Part shown: positions 35,701-44,421 of the stretch, one piece after another
How positions within the stretch are numbered: position 1 is the first letter of the stretch
How the letters are laid out: each line of letters opens with the position of its first letter
Assembly: GCF_019175285.1 (NCBI RefSeq)
Contig: NC_056530.1
Span: 7,484,863 to 7,548,862 of the forward strand
DNA: 64,000 nt
Direction: 5' to 3'
Origin: Sceloporus undulatus
Lineage: Eukaryota; Chordata; Lepidosauria; Squamata; Phrynosomatidae
Notes under the pieces: generated by a model
What the model was told of the DNA's origin: nothing
Database searches by the model: none
Seen by the model: the letters and a program-made list of their open reading frames with translations, nothing else
Program-made: the position numbers and the translations under genes

Positions 35701-38700
35701 AAACATTTTTTGAGTGTTGAGAAACCCCGATGAGAAGCATCCTGGACAAGAATCTCTGCAGTTCAGGACTTTTCTGTGCAAAATTTGGATGTGGTTGTTT
35801 TGCAGCCCTTTCTGTGCAGAACATACTATTTCTACACAGAAAATAAAGCAAATGGTGACACTGTGCCAAGTTCAAATATGGCTGATTTCGGTAGAAAACA
35901 GCCTTTCCTGCACTGTTTTCTGCACAATAATCTTTGTACACAGAGACAATGTATCTCAGAGAAAAGAACTTGTAATACCTCTGCTGAATACTGTATGACT
36001 TGCCTAAGAAAATCCTATGAAATTCATAGGGTGGCCATAAATCCACAGGCTACTTGGAAGCAGCGAATACACATTCATAAAATATGACTACTACAACTGC
36101 TGGAAAAACTGGTCCTTCGGTTCTCCTTTGCAAGAGACAGAAAGAGTTGGAGCTGGCTTGTTCCGGCCTAGGATTACCAGATAGTCTCCTTTTTGTCAGG
36201 ACACACCCTACATTTCAATCTTCTGTCCAGGAGGAATTCCAGAATGTCCTGCATTTTGAGCATGACTAAGAAGCCCATTGAGTAACACCACTTTCTCGTT
36301 CTCCTTGGAGAAATGTGTCTACTTTTTAGCCTTGTCCTAGTTGCAAACACAGGGATAGGATGGATCTTTCTCAAGTTCTTTTTCCCCTAGGAGCAGCAGC
36401 AGACCAGACTCCAGAGCTGGAGTTGTCTCTCTGAGGAACAATAAAATACCATATAGGTAATATAGCTGTAACCATTGAACTAAATCTATATTTCTGTGGC
36501 TGCATCCTATTTGACCCCACTTGACCTAATCCCGTCTGACCGCACTTGTGCTGCCATAGCTCAGTGCTATGGAATTCTGGGAAGTGTGGCTTTGTGAGAC
36601 CTTTTGCCTTCTCTATCTGTCGGGGATGCTTTGATTTAGATTTCCTGCATGGCAGGGGGGTTGGACTGGATGGCCCTTGCGATCTCTTCCAACTCTATGA
36701 TTCTAACTACCATCCTCTGAATTCCATAGCTTTGAGCCATGGCTGGTGTCAAACTGGATTATTTGCGCAGTGCAGATGCAGCCTGTTTTTACCTTCATAT
36801 TTTGGTAATGTCTGTTTATTTTTGAGCAGCCTACATTTCACAATGCCTTGTCCTCCTTTGCTTTGGTTCTTGGGAGATCTGGTCACCCTGTTCTGCCCAG
36901 GACACATCCCAGGGAAGCCATGCCCAGCCTGGGAAGGGGAAGAGCACTTGCTGGGGGTCAGCCATCACAGCCATCTCCTGCTACTGAAGGGAAAGGGGTG
37001 CTCCCTGCCTCCTTGGGCTCCCTGGCCCCTTCCCAGGTTGGCTGTAGACCCCAGAAGAAGAAGGTCTGGGCACCACCAACTGCAGCAGGATGGCCAGGAT
37101 GGTCCTTGATGCACATCTTTGGTAGGAAGGGAGTCCAACTGGGTTGGTGGTTGCATCTGCACTGGAGAAATAATCTGGTTTGATACCATTTGAACTGCCA
37201 TGGCTCCGAGACTATGCATGAATGGGAGCTAGTTCTAGCAGACTACAAGTTGAACATGAGTCAACAGTATGACACAGCAGCTAAAAAGGCCAATACAAAT
37301 CCAGGCTGCATGAATAGATGTATAGTGTCCTAGATCAAGGGAAGTAATAGTGCCACTCTATTCTGCTCTGGTCAGGCCCACCTGGAATATTGTGTCCAGT
37401 TCTGGGAACCACAATTCAAAAAGGACATTGAGAAACTGGAGCCATGTGTCCAAAGGAGGGCAACTAAAATGGTGAAGGGTCTGGAAACCATGTCCTATGA
37501 GGAAAGACTCAGGGATTTGGGGATGTTTAGCCTGGAGAAGAGAAGGTTAAAAGGTGATATGATAGCCCTGTTTAAGTATTTGAAGGGATGTCATATTGAG
37601 GAGGGAGCAAGCTTGTTTTCTGCTCCTCCAGAGAACAAGACCCGGAACAATGGATGCAAACTACAGGAAAAGAGATTACAGCTCAACATTAGGAAGAACT
37701 TCCTGAGAGTAAGGGCTGTTTGACAGAGGAACACACTCCTCCCTTGGACTAACTTAGCCTATGGTGGAGTCTCCTTCCCTGGAGGTCTTTAAACAGAGGC
37801 TGGATGGCCATTTGTTGGGGGTGAGAGTTCCTGCATGGCAGAATGGGGTTGGACTGGGTAGCCCTTGGGGTTCTCTTCCAACTCTACAATTCTATGATTC
37901 AGGCAATGGAATTCTGGGAATCGTTGTGCCACCACATAAACACCTCTGAAGAAGTTGGCTCCCAAAGCTCCAGCTACCAATGTCCCTCTTTTTCATCTCC
38001 AAGGGTGTTGCCAGATCCCTTGCCAGACTGAGGTCCAAGGGACCCTGCTGCACGAATCCAGATAGAGAGGGCTGCAATTGCCCTGGCTCAATGCTCGGGG
38101 ATTCTGGGAACTATCCTTTGGGGGAGACATGGAGCCTTCTCTGTTTGGAACCTGATTCCTGAGACTAAACCGACTCGATGGCTTCGTTCGGACAGAGCCA
38201 AAACTTGCAATGCCATGCAGTGGGCTGCATCCGCACTGGAGAAATAATGCAGTTTGACACCACTTGAACTGCCATGGCTACAAATGACACTTCTCAGAAT
38301 GCCATCTCCTGCAGCCATGACAGTTCAAGCGGGATCAAACCACCTTATTTCTCCAGTGCAGATGCATCCTCTCAAGGAGCCCTCCCAGGCTGCAATCTGA
38401 AGAGTAAAAGTGGCCTTTTCCCCACTCCTGCTTTGGCTAGGGTTTCTGAAAAGAAAATGAAATAAATAAATAAATAAGACCCCCCCCCCCGATCCCTTTG
38501 GCCAGGAGGTGCCCTTGTCCGGATCCCGATGCCAAGGGACCAAATGCCAGCCTCCGCCCAGCTTTGTGCCCTTCAGCCACGAGGCTTGGCATTGCTCCGA
38601 GAGAGAGGGGGAGAGAGAGAGGAAGGAAGGAAGGAAGGAAGGAAGGCTGGGTGAGATGCACTGGGTGGGGTCGGGGAGACCTTGGTAGGTGGGACTACAA

Positions 38701-39554
38701 CTCCCATTCTGCCAAGGAGAGGATCGGGGTGGGGGATGATGGGAGTCACGGTCTGAAAAAGCAGGGATCTAGGGCTTTGCTTCCAGTGGAGGCTCGAGGC
38801 TGCTGCAAGGTCCTTTTGCAGAGAGAGGGAGGGCCCAGCCATTGCAAGGCAGAGACAAAGCTATGAGGCAGACAGAGGCTGCAAAGCCAAGCCTCAGGGA
38901 GGGTTGACAGATTGCAGACAACTGCAGATCGGGGGCCGAGATTGCAGACCAGATCCCGAGGGCAGACTGCATCCCCTGCAGATCGGAGCCCTAGGGAGAG
39001 TTTAGGGACTGCAGACCCACTGTAGAGCTTGCAGATCAGGGATAATAAGGGATCGCAGACTGTCAGACCTACAGAGCTTGCAAATCGGACCTCTGGGGAC
39101 GGAGACTGCAGAGCCCTGGCGGATGGGATGATCTACAACTGCATCCACACTGCAGGAATAACCCGGTTTGGCATCGGTTTAACTTGTCTGGCTCAAGGCT
39201 ATGGGATTCTCTGGGAGTTGGAGTATGTGCTGGGGCCCCACAACATACTCCAACTCCCAGAATCCCATAGCCTTGAGCCAGACAACAAGTTAAACCGATG
39301 CCAAACCGGGTTATTCCTCCAGTGTGGATGCAACCAAGGATTGCAGACCAGACCCCCTCCCCGGTCCCCCTTCGGCTAAGCAGAGCCTGCTCTCCCTGGA
39401 ATCATAAGGCAGGCATCCCTGCCTGGCTCTCACCGATGGCCTTCATGTATTCGTCGAAGGCGTTGCTCTCGACCAGGTTCCAGGTGCCGGCGAAGGCTTG
39501 GGCCATGGCGCCACGAGGGAGGAAGGCAGGCAGGCGGGCGAGGCTCCCTGGGTC

Positions 39555-39588
<34 letters not shown>

Positions 39589-39597
39589 AATGCTCTT
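20754..39597 (-). CDS. FABP3: FABP3 gene (heart-type fatty-acid-binding protein), 4 exons
   Basis: Coding exons on the minus strand: 39506-39434 (73 nt), 31875-31703 (173), 25517-25416 (102), 21011-20958 (54 with stop). The sum is 402 nt, 133 residues plus stop, the same exon sizes and length as human FABP3. The product is a cytosolic lipocalin-fold barrel carrying long-chain fatty acids in muscle. Visible landmarks are GTW at 7-9, [27 protein letters not shown], Arg107 and the carboxylate-binding pair Arg127/Tyr129 (TRTYQK). [15 protein letters not shown] and LVREL.DGKLILTLT fit FABP3 better than FABP7. It converges with ZCCHC17 as in human 1p35. Introns are about 7.6, 6.2 and 4.4 kb and full of repeats. 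Confidence 0.95.
20958..21011 (-). CDS. FABP3: FABP3 exon 4
   Basis: Acceptor GCCTTTCAG. Encodes [17 protein letters not shown] and TAG. Contains Arg127 and Tyr129, which hold the fatty-acid carboxylate. Confidence 0.95.
   Translation of the reverse strand, partial: TLTMGNVISTRTYQKAE
21093..21470. mobile_element. Non-autonomous hAT element, copy 2
   Basis: Ends CAGTGGTTCTCAGACTT / CAGTTTGAGAATCACTG; the interior matches copy 1 (ACCCTTGTAACCCCCTTTA, ATATGAATAAAAA). Target duplication is decayed (5 of 8). Starts about 80 bp upstream (intron side) of FABP3 exon 4. Confidence 0.8.
21506..21702. mobile_element. Tc1/mariner-like MITE, second copy of the 9718 family
   Basis: Shares the CAATGGGGCTTGAATATAAG core with 9718-9910; the right end GTGACTG is followed by TA, and TA precedes the left end. 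Confidence 0.6.
21825..22805 (+). mobile_element. BovB/RTE LINE fragment
   Basis: Interrupted reverse-transcriptase sequence: [28 protein letters not shown] near 22118, [11 protein letters not shown] near 22458, and WCWRRM near 22520. Many stops and frame breaks, so it is old. Confidence 0.8.
22806..23400 (-). mobile_element. CR1 LINE 3' region
   Basis: Reverse frame resembles [12 protein letters not shown]; plus strand has CTTCAGGTATTTAAAGAATG and AGATGAGGTCTGACCAATGC, as in 50.9-51.2 kb. Confidence 0.8.
23683..23914. mobile_element. Tc1/mariner (pogo-like) MITE, copy 1
   Basis: CAGTTAGCCCTCTGTATCC and GATACCAAGGGCCCACTG are inverted ends; TA precedes the left end. Its twin lies at 61145. 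Confidence 0.8.
24695..25036 (+). mobile_element. Sauria-type tRNA SINE
   Basis: Head GATGTGGTGGCTTAGTGGTT resembles a tRNA A box and TTGGCAGTTTGAGACCC a B box. The tail is GGGACTACCTTTACCTTT. Full length, about 340 bp, in FABP3 intron 3. Confidence 0.8.
25416..25517 (-). CDS. FABP3: FABP3 exon 3
   Basis: Acceptor TTTTCTCCAG and donor GTAAGA. It encodes [20 protein letters not shown] then [14 protein letters not shown], and includes the lipid-binding Arg107. Length 102 nt, phase 0 at both ends. Confidence 0.96.
26070..27066 (+). mobile_element. Solo LTR-like fossil in FABP3 intron 2
   Basis: About 1 kb beginning near TGTAATG and ending near GCATTGTTAGGACA, with CAGTATAAATAGG at about 26505 and AATAAA at about 26947 in the order expected of U3-R-U5. 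No internal coding region and no second LTR, so it would be a solo remnant. The last 60 bases resemble a CR1 terminus (GGTTGGACTAGATGACC), so the right edge is uncertain. Family and age not determined. Confidence 0.4.
27640..27960. mobile_element. Palindromic MITE (ATGGCTCAATGCTATGG type) with an L2 tail inserted
   Basis: Left half CTGCCATGGCTCAATGCTAT and right half GCGCTGAGCCATGGCAGTTA are inverted copies. Between them an L2-like end GTAAGCCGCTTTG...GAGGTATAAATAAAAG is inserted at about 27700-27835. Confidence 0.6.
28281..29740. other. FABP3 intron 2, no strong feature
   Basis: Mostly unassigned. 28710-28838 has a degraded BovB/SINE-like tail (GTGTGCCTTCAAGTCACCTG). Confidence 0.35.
28839..28848. 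other. Assembly gap (10 N)
   Basis: Ten undetermined bases in FABP3 intron 2; flanking sequence is not obviously repetitive. Confidence 0.99.
29757..30702. mobile_element. Non-autonomous hAT element with internal GC-rich minisatellite
   Basis: Inverted ends CAGTGGCATCCCTAG / CTAGTGATGCCACTG. Flanks GTTCTAAA and GTTCCAAA are an 8-bp target duplication with one difference. Inside, 30250-30440 holds irregular units of about 30 bp built on GCTCCTAGGCCCCGCC. Confidence 0.85.
30703..30907 (+). mobile_element. 5S-rRNA-derived SINE, copy 1
   Basis: ATCCTGTCTGATTTTGGAAA and GGATGAGAGACCACC are diverged 5S rRNA internal-promoter sequence. The tail is GGGTCATCACAACTCAACAG then ACTTGAAGGTACATGCACACACAC. 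Its head is cut by the hAT at 29757-30702. Confidence 0.8.
30908..31702. other. FABP3 intron 2, unassigned
   Basis: No exon or strong repeat recognised. Confidence 0.35.
31703..31875 (-). CDS. FABP3: FABP3 exon 2
   Basis: Acceptor CTCTGGCAG and donor GTAAGC. It encodes [19 protein letters not shown] through [13 protein letters not shown], the most conserved block of the family. Length 173 nt, as in human. Confidence 0.96.
31876..33104. other. FABP3 intron 1, unassigned left part
   Basis: No clear repeat; a SINE-like TATTATGGACTACAACTCCC near 32275 is a fragment common in lizard MITEs. Confidence 0.35.
33105..33440 (+). mobile_element. L2 LINE 3' terminus
   Basis: AGCTCTTAAGATGGATCTCT TCCAGCAGGCC parallels the FKKAVKTDLFRQAF end of the 3.4-4.3 kb L2. 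The tail is ATTATTATTAT. Confidence 0.75.
33441..34985. other. FABP3 intron 1, unassigned middle part
   Basis: No exon recognised; GATGCAAATTT-like and SINE fragments only. Confidence 0.35.
34986..35212. mobile_element. Palindromic MITE, subfamily A, copy 2
   Basis: GGCCTGTTACAGACTGCC at both ends inverted; GGTCTCTTTGGAGGTATGCT in the arms. TTA precedes it. Confidence 0.88.
35213..36500. other. FABP3 intron 1, unassigned
   Basis: 35340-35520 contains an old SINE-like fragment; 36170-36260 shares GTCCTGCATTTTGAGCATGA with the 56.9 kb hAT. No exon seen. Confidence 0.35.
36505..36790. mobile_element. Palindromic MITE interrupted by a CR1 tail
   Basis: Left AGCTCAGTGCTATGGAATTC and right GAATTCCATAGCTTTGAGCC are inverted. 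A CR1 3' end (TTCCTGCATGGCAGGGGGGT ... CAACTCTATGATTCTA) lies between at 36625-36706. Confidence 0.65.
37147..38000 (+). mobile_element. CR1 LINE 3' end inserted in a palindromic MITE
   Basis: MITE left part 37147-37215 (GCACTGGAGAAATAATCTGG). CR1 37220-37905 encodes [40 protein letters not shown], and [19 protein letters not shown], and ends CAACTCTACAATTCTATGATTC, the CR1 terminus. MITE sequence (AATGGAATTCTGGGAA) resumes afterwards. Confidence 0.88.
38050..38370. mobile_element. Palindromic MITE copies
   Basis: CATCCGCACTGGAGAAATAA at 38230 and TTATTTCTCCAGTGCAGATG at 38345 are inverted ends; the inner arms share GCCATGG / CCATGAC. Confidence 0.7.
38462..39130. repeat. Low-complexity and tandem GC/GA-rich stretch
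   Basis: (GGAA)n at 38621-38647, (AAAT)n at 38461-38475 and a poly-C run. 38880-39120 has irregular repeats of GCAGACC / GCAGATCGG. In FABP3 intron 1. Confidence 0.6.
39140..39332. mobile_element. Near-perfect hairpin MITE next to FABP3 exon 1
   Basis: TGCATCCACACTGCAGGAAT pairs with ATTCCTCCAGTGTGGATGCA, and arms of about 90 bp match almost throughout, joined by GGGGCCCC. It lies in intron 1, about 100 bases past the exon 1 donor. Confidence 0.9.
39434..39506 (-). CDS. FABP3: FABP3 exon 1
   Basis: Encodes [20 protein letters not shown] then MKAI and one base of Gly25; donor GTGAGAG. Start ATG at 39506-39504 sits in a GCC-ATG-G context. Confidence 0.95.
39559..39588 (-). repeat. (CAG)10 repeat in FABP3 5'UTR
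   Basis: Ten uninterrupted CTG units on the plus strand, so CAG in the FABP3 transcript. They lie about 53 bases before the start codon and just downstream of the predicted transcription start. Confidence 0.85.
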
Positions 39598-39621
39598 CTT
39601 CTTCTTGCAGGCGGGGCTGGC

Positions 39622-39650
39622 TTTAAATAGCAGCTGCGACGAAGACGTCA
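39622..39650 (-). promoter_or_regulatory. FABP3 core promoter: TATA/MEF2-like box, E-box and CRE-like site
   Basis: On the minus strand CTATTTAAAG (TATA-like, also close to the MEF2 consensus) covers 39621-39630, next to CAGCTG at 39631-39636, with TGACGTC at 39644-39650. The TATA position predicts transcription starting near 39592-39598 and a 5'UTR of about 90 bases. MEF2 and E-box motifs suit a muscle-expressed gene; their use is inferred. Confidence 0.6.
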
Positions 39651-39732
39651 CAAGATGGAAAAGCACGAGCCACAGCCAGCCAGGCTCCTCTCTCTCGCTC
39701 TGTCTCTCGCAGGTGCAGCTGTCCAGCAGAGA

Positions 39733-39735
<3 letters not shown>

Positions 39736-39762
<27 letters not shown>
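39736..39762 (-). repeat. (CAG)9 repeat upstream of FABP3 promoter
   Basis: Nine perfect CTG units on the plus strand, about 107 bases upstream of the TATA-like box. Confidence 0.85.
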
Positions 39763-39763
<1 letters not shown>

Positions 39764-39844
39764 CCAGGGCCCTCCCTCCCTCCTCTGACCCAGTCTTCCA
39801 GACCAAGCTCAGCAGTGGCTCCTCTTCAAACTGGCAGATAGAAT

Positions 39845-40235
39845 CAGGGCCCTGATCCAGGCCAACCCCCTTCTGCCATGCAGGAGCTCTCCATCAAAGC
39901 ATCCCTATTGACAGATGGCCATCCAGCCTCTGCTTAAAGACCTCCAAGGAAGGAGACTCCACTACACTCCAAGGAAGGAGTGTGTTCCACTGTCGAACAG
40001 GCCTTACTCTCAGGAAGTTCCTCCTAATGTTGAGCTGGGATCTCTTTCCCTGCAGCTTGCATCCATTGCTCCATTGGGTCCTGTTCCCTGGAGCAGCAGA
40101 AAACAAGCTTGCTCCCTCCTCAATATGACATCCCTTCAAGTATTTAAACAGGGCTGGGGAGTGCTGTGGATGAATGGCCCATCTGGATTTCAGAAGGGCC
40201 TTGGCAAGGTCCCCCAGGAGCAGTCTTGCCAATTT
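39845..40235 (-). mobile_element. CR1 LINE 3' end upstream of FABP3
   Basis: Minus-strand frame reads [20 protein letters not shown], then LNIRRNFLRVRPVRQWN, then [17 protein letters not shown]. One of the best-preserved CR1 frames in the window. It starts some 250 bases upstream of the predicted FABP3 transcription start. Confidence 0.9.
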
Positions 40236-40340
40236 CCAGGGAATTCCCTGTTTTTTTTTTTGGGGGGGGGGGTAATAAAAAGCCTTTCCAGGTAATTTCT
40301 GGGTATATAAAATGTATGGGGAATTTCTGAAGATTTAACC

Positions 40341-40773
40341 CAGGGGTAGGCAACCTTTTTGAGCCGGGGGCCGGGTTGCTGTCCCTCAGATAACTGGGGG
40401 TCCAAAGCCAAAAAATAAATAATTAAATATTCTAAAAAACCAATTAATTAAATAAATAAACCGGGACAAATGTAGGACAAAAATTTCAAATGGAGGACAC
40501 TTTTTTAAAAAAATGGAGGACACACAAAAAATTTGCTGATTTAATTTTTTTTAAAATATAAATGCATGTTTCTGAGGCTTCTATAGACAATTGCCCCCCT
40601 TGCCTGCCGCTTGCCCCCCCTTGCCCGCCTCCTCCTGATAGGCCAAAGGCCCCATGCCCTCACGCGAGAGGCCAAAGGCTCCGGCGGCAATCGGCGGCAG
40701 GACTGGGCTGGGGCCGGTCCCAAGGCCTTGCCGGGCCACATCCGGCCCGCAGGCCACAGGTTGCCTACCCCTG
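40341..40773. mobile_element. Non-autonomous hAT element (CAGGGGTAGGCAACC type)
   Basis: Inverted ends CAGGGGTAGGCAACCT / AGGTTGCCTACCCCTG; flanks ATTTAACC and ATTTAAAC form an 8-bp duplication with one difference. Internal GGGACAAATGTAGGAC is shared with the 56.1-57.0 kb hAT. Confidence 0.88.
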
Positions 40774-41310
40774 ATTTAAACCTTCCCATTGGGTAATGAA
40801 AAGTCTTTCTGTTTATGGGGAATTATTTCACTTCCCGCCCCCCAAAATGGCCAAAAATGCCTTTAAGGTCTGATCTGTTTCAAAGAAAGTGAATTGTATA
40901 AAACTTTAATAACAGATGTTTTTGCACGATGTGAAACTTTTTATACCATTGTTTTATCATTGTAAGAGTCTGTATAATTTTAATCATTCTTTTTTATTTC
41001 CTTTTGTAAAATTATGTTAAAATTCAAATAAAGGGGGGGGTCCTTATAGAGTCAGCCAGCTTTAGCCATTCGGAATTGGCGGTTGCTAAAAAATACTCAA
41101 AAAACATGAAAACTTGGAAAACCCCATCGTTTTTATAGTGGTAATGTGACTTGAGAAAGGCAATGTTAGACCACTTACATCTTGCAACAATTGGGTTTGA
41201 ACCTTCTCTGCTGTGGCACCTGAGTTATGCAACATCCTCCCCTCCAGGTCCAATTGGTGCCAAAGTTGCTCCTTTTTAGGCACTAATTTTGAAAAAAGGC
41301 AAAGGTTTCC
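40774..41310. other. Intergenic, unassigned
   Basis: A/T-rich, with AATAAAGGGGGGGG at about 41027 that may end an unrecognised retroelement. Confidence 0.3.
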
Positions 41311-41548
41311 CCCTTAACAAAGTTGTCACGTTGTGTCCAACTGTATGGAATGGTGCTCATCTCCATTACTAAGCCAAAGAATCAGCGTTGTCAAAGATAA
41401 TTCTGTGATCACGTGGCCAGCAGGGCTGCAAAGAACACTGGTACCTTCCCACCAAAGTGGTACCTATTTATCTACTTGCACTTTTACATGCTTTCAAACT
41501 GCAAGGTTGGCAGAAGCTGGGACTAGTGACAGGAGCTCACTCTGGAGT
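41311..41548 (-). mobile_element. Sauria-type tRNA SINE
   Basis: Reverse complement of the 24.7 kb SINE: AGCTGGGACTAGTGACAGGA and TTACTAAGCCAAAGAATCAG. Confidence 0.75.
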
Positions 41549-41555
41549 TTAGCAC

Positions 41556-42098
41556 AGGAATTTCTATTAATTTCAAATGAAAAGAAACTGGAGCCGGAAT
41601 GCATTCATGTGAATTCTCTAGTTCAGCGAATTAACGTGAATTCGAATTGCGTTCGAACTGACTTCCCATGGCCCAAAAATAGCTTGCCATTTCCCGAATT
41701 TGTGTGTGATCATGCCTCATGCAATAACGTGAAACCCCATGATTGCATTCAGACTGACTTCCCGTTGCCCGAAATTGCATGTGGTAGTCTATCACACAAT
41801 AACATGAAACCCCATGATTGCATTCGGACTGACTTCCCGTTGCCCGAAATTGCATGTGGTAGTCTATCACACAATAATGTTAAACCCCATGATTGCATTC
41901 GGACTGACTTCCCGTTGCCCGAAATTGAATGTGGTAGTCTATCACACAATAACATGAAACCCCATGATTGCATTCGGACTGACTTCCCATTGCCCAAAAT
42001 TGTGTGTGGTGGTCTGTCACGTGATAACGTGAAACCCCATGATTGCATTCGGATTGCCATTGGATTATACTTCCAATTTCCCTTGTCTGATAAACTCC
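41556..42098. repeat. Unclassified dispersed element with 75-bp tandem array, copy 1
   Basis: Left unique flank 41556-41640, a 99-bp variant unit, four exact-length 75-bp units (GATTGCATTC recurs at 41741, 41816, 41891, 41966 and 42041), then right flank GGATTATACTTCCAATTTCC to about 42098. Copy 2 is at 47571. Both strands stay open because 75 is a multiple of three; I do not read it as a gene. Confidence 0.85.
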
Positions 42099-42109
42099 AG
42101 AAGAAGGAG

Positions 42110-42895
42110 TGAAGACAGGAGGAAGAAATGTCAACTGTTTAAGATATATGAATGATACCACATCACTAGTGGATAACATCACAGACTGGGAACAATTACT
42201 CAAGAAGATCAAATATGAAAGTGCAAAGACAGGTTTAATGCTGAATATAAACAAAGCAAAACAAAATGACCATGGAAGAAACTCATAAATTCAATTCTAG
42301 ACAATGAAGAAATTGAAGTAATTAAATAATTCATGTACCTAGGATCAAAAATCAATCAGAATGGGGACTGCAAACAAGAAATAAGAAGATTAGGTATCTG
42401 AAGGGCAGCTATGAACGAAGATCTTAAAGAGTGAAGACACACAACTGAGCACTAAAGTCAGAATTGTCCAAGCCATTGTGTTCCCCATCATGTGAGAGCT
42501 GAACAATGAAGAAAACAGATAGGAAAAGAATCAACTCATTTCAGATGTGGTGGAAAAGAGTGCTGAGGATACCATGGACAGCCAAAATGGGTACTGGAAC
42601 AGATCAAACAAGAAATCCCTCTGGAAGTCAAGGTGATGAAACTGAGGCTGTTGTATTTTGGCCACATCATGAAAAGGCATGATTCACTCAAAAAGACATG
42701 AGTTCTTGGAATGGTGGAGGGCAGAAGAATGAGAGGTAAGCCACACACCAGATGGATGGACTCAGTTGGGGAGATCATGGGCAGGAGTCTGTAGGAACCA
42801 AGCAGAGCAGTGGATGGCAGAGGGTCTTGGAGATGCCTCATCCATGGGTCGCCATGGGTCAGGGCTGGTTCAAGGGCAGTTAACAACAACATATG
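42110..42895 (+). mobile_element. BovB/RTE LINE 3' end
   Basis: Broken reverse-transcriptase frames (for example WCGKEC-like region near 42545, GHIMKRHDSLKKT near 42661) and the 3' end GGGTCAGGGCTGGTTCAAGG then TTAACAACAACA. Confidence 0.8.
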
Positions 42896-43060
42896 TTTTT
42901 AAAACCTGTTTGCCTGATGAAGAAACCAGTGGAGCGTTCAAAGCTTGCAATATGTGTTTTGTGCTTTTTGGTTACCCCAATATCACTGTTTTGTGGATTT
43001 TGGATATTATTGTACTTTGCTACATTGCCAACACAAATAAGTAATACAATAAGGTATAAG
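42896..43060 (+). repeat. Unclassified interspersed repeat, copy 3
   Basis: CTGATGAAGAAACCAGTGGA, TTCAAAGCTTGCAATATGTG and TTGTGGATTTTGG match the reverse of 6299-6545. Confidence 0.6.
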
Positions 43061-43074
43061 TAGCTAATTAAATG

Positions 43075-43500
43075 AGGCAGCATGGTGTAGTGGTTTGAGC
43101 CTTGGAACTCCATGACTCAGGGCCAGGGCTCAAACCCCCTCTCAACCATGTAAACCCACTTGGTGACTTTGAGCAAGCCACATTCTCTCAGTTTCAGAAG
43201 AAGGCAAAGGCCAACCTCCTTTGAACAAATCTTGCCAAAAAACCCTGTGGTGTGGGTTACTATAAATTGGAAACTACTTGTAAGCACACAATGTAAAAAC
43301 AGCAAGCTAGTTACTGTGCTGTAATAGTTGAGCGACCCAGGTTTAAATCTGAACTTAACCAGAAAGATCACTACAGGCAAGGTACTATTTCTCAATTTAA
43401 CCTATTTTTCAGGGTTGTTGTGAGACAAAAATCAGGAAAGGGAGCATCCTATGTGCTGCTTTGAACACTTTGGAGGAAAGGTAGAATAAAACTGTGTCTA
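43075..43500 (+). mobile_element. MIR-like SINE followed by a second degraded SINE/L2 tail
   Basis: GGCAGCATGGTGTAGTGGTT head, CAGGGCTCAAACCCC B box, and a tail to 43290. A second body with GCTAGTTACTGTGCTGTAAT follows and ends in GTGCTGCTTTGAACAC. Confidence 0.7.
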
Positions 43501-44405
43501 ACAAACATAAAAAATAATCCCTCACTTGTGGTTACATATGCTTTTTTTCCTTTTTCTTCTTTTAAAGTTACTACTTTTTATCCCTTTCACTTTTTGGGTG
43601 AAGACCTATGGAGACACGGTTATACATGGTTCTTCCCCCACTGTGTAGTCACAAAAAAACCAATGAAAAAGGAAAGGCTGGCATAAATTCTATTGGTAGC
43701 CCTGGCTAGAGTAGTCAGTTGAATCAGTTGGAATTACCTATGTGTTGACTTACCATTCAGCAATTGATTCAATAAGTTTACTCTATTTGGAACTAACAAC
43801 AGGATTCCAGCCATTATATACAGTGCACCCACCCCAACCATGGGCTTGCCATCTGCGGATGTGAGCATCCACGGACAGCAAGACCTATTGACTTTAGTGA
43901 CCATGTGTGCATGTGATCTTGGGAGAGCAGCTGTGTGTGCAATGAATTTCACTGAATTCCATGAGGTTTATTCCCAGGTAACTGTATACAGAGTTGGAGT
44001 CTGGATGAGTTTCATAGCTGAGGATGTGTGGTTTGACCTCTATGAACTACACTGGAGTATTTTGGGTGGTGTGTGTTTGTTCTATGTGTTTTTTTAAAAA
44101 AAACTTTTTGCGTGTCATTGCCTCTTTGTATCGTTGTTTACATTCCCTTTCCACCCCAAATCCATGAGTAAATATATATCGGTCAACTGAGGATAACATT
44201 CCATGCAAGGCTATGCCACAATAAATCTGCCAACCTTGTTTGAAGGTAATGCAAAACCAGTGCTTAAATCTGGGATGAATGTTGGGGAGAGGAGAGAGAG
44301 GAGAAAGCCACAACCTTTACATCGTGATACTTTGTTCCATGCATATTGTGCTCATTTCTCCAGAATTGACCAGGGCCAATTAAGAGTCAGATGAATTCAT
44401 GTGGG
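43501..44405. other. Intergenic, unassigned
   Basis: 43816-43900 (ACAGTGCACCC, GAGCATCCACGGAC) may be an old mariner-like MITE. Nothing else recognised. Confidence 0.35.
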
Positions 44406-44421
44406 ATTAAATATCCTAAAG

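Noticed and set aside
36546-37109. 187-codon open frame
   Set aside because: Spans a MITE, a CR1 terminus and unassigned sequence; no domain and no splice or codon evidence.
21011-39506. FABP7 rather than FABP3, given a PKIB-like neighbour
   Set aside because: [15 protein letters not shown] and LVREL.DGKLILTLT are FABP3-like, and ZCCHC17 is the FABP3 neighbour in human.
41730-42060. CRISPR-like regular array
   Set aside because: Units are contiguous 75-bp tandem copies without unique spacers, in a vertebrate genome.
41333-42112. 259-codon open frame with 25-residue repeats
   Set aside because: The repeat unit is 75 bp, so any stop-free unit stays open when copied; the reverse strand is open too, and the frame begins inside a SINE.
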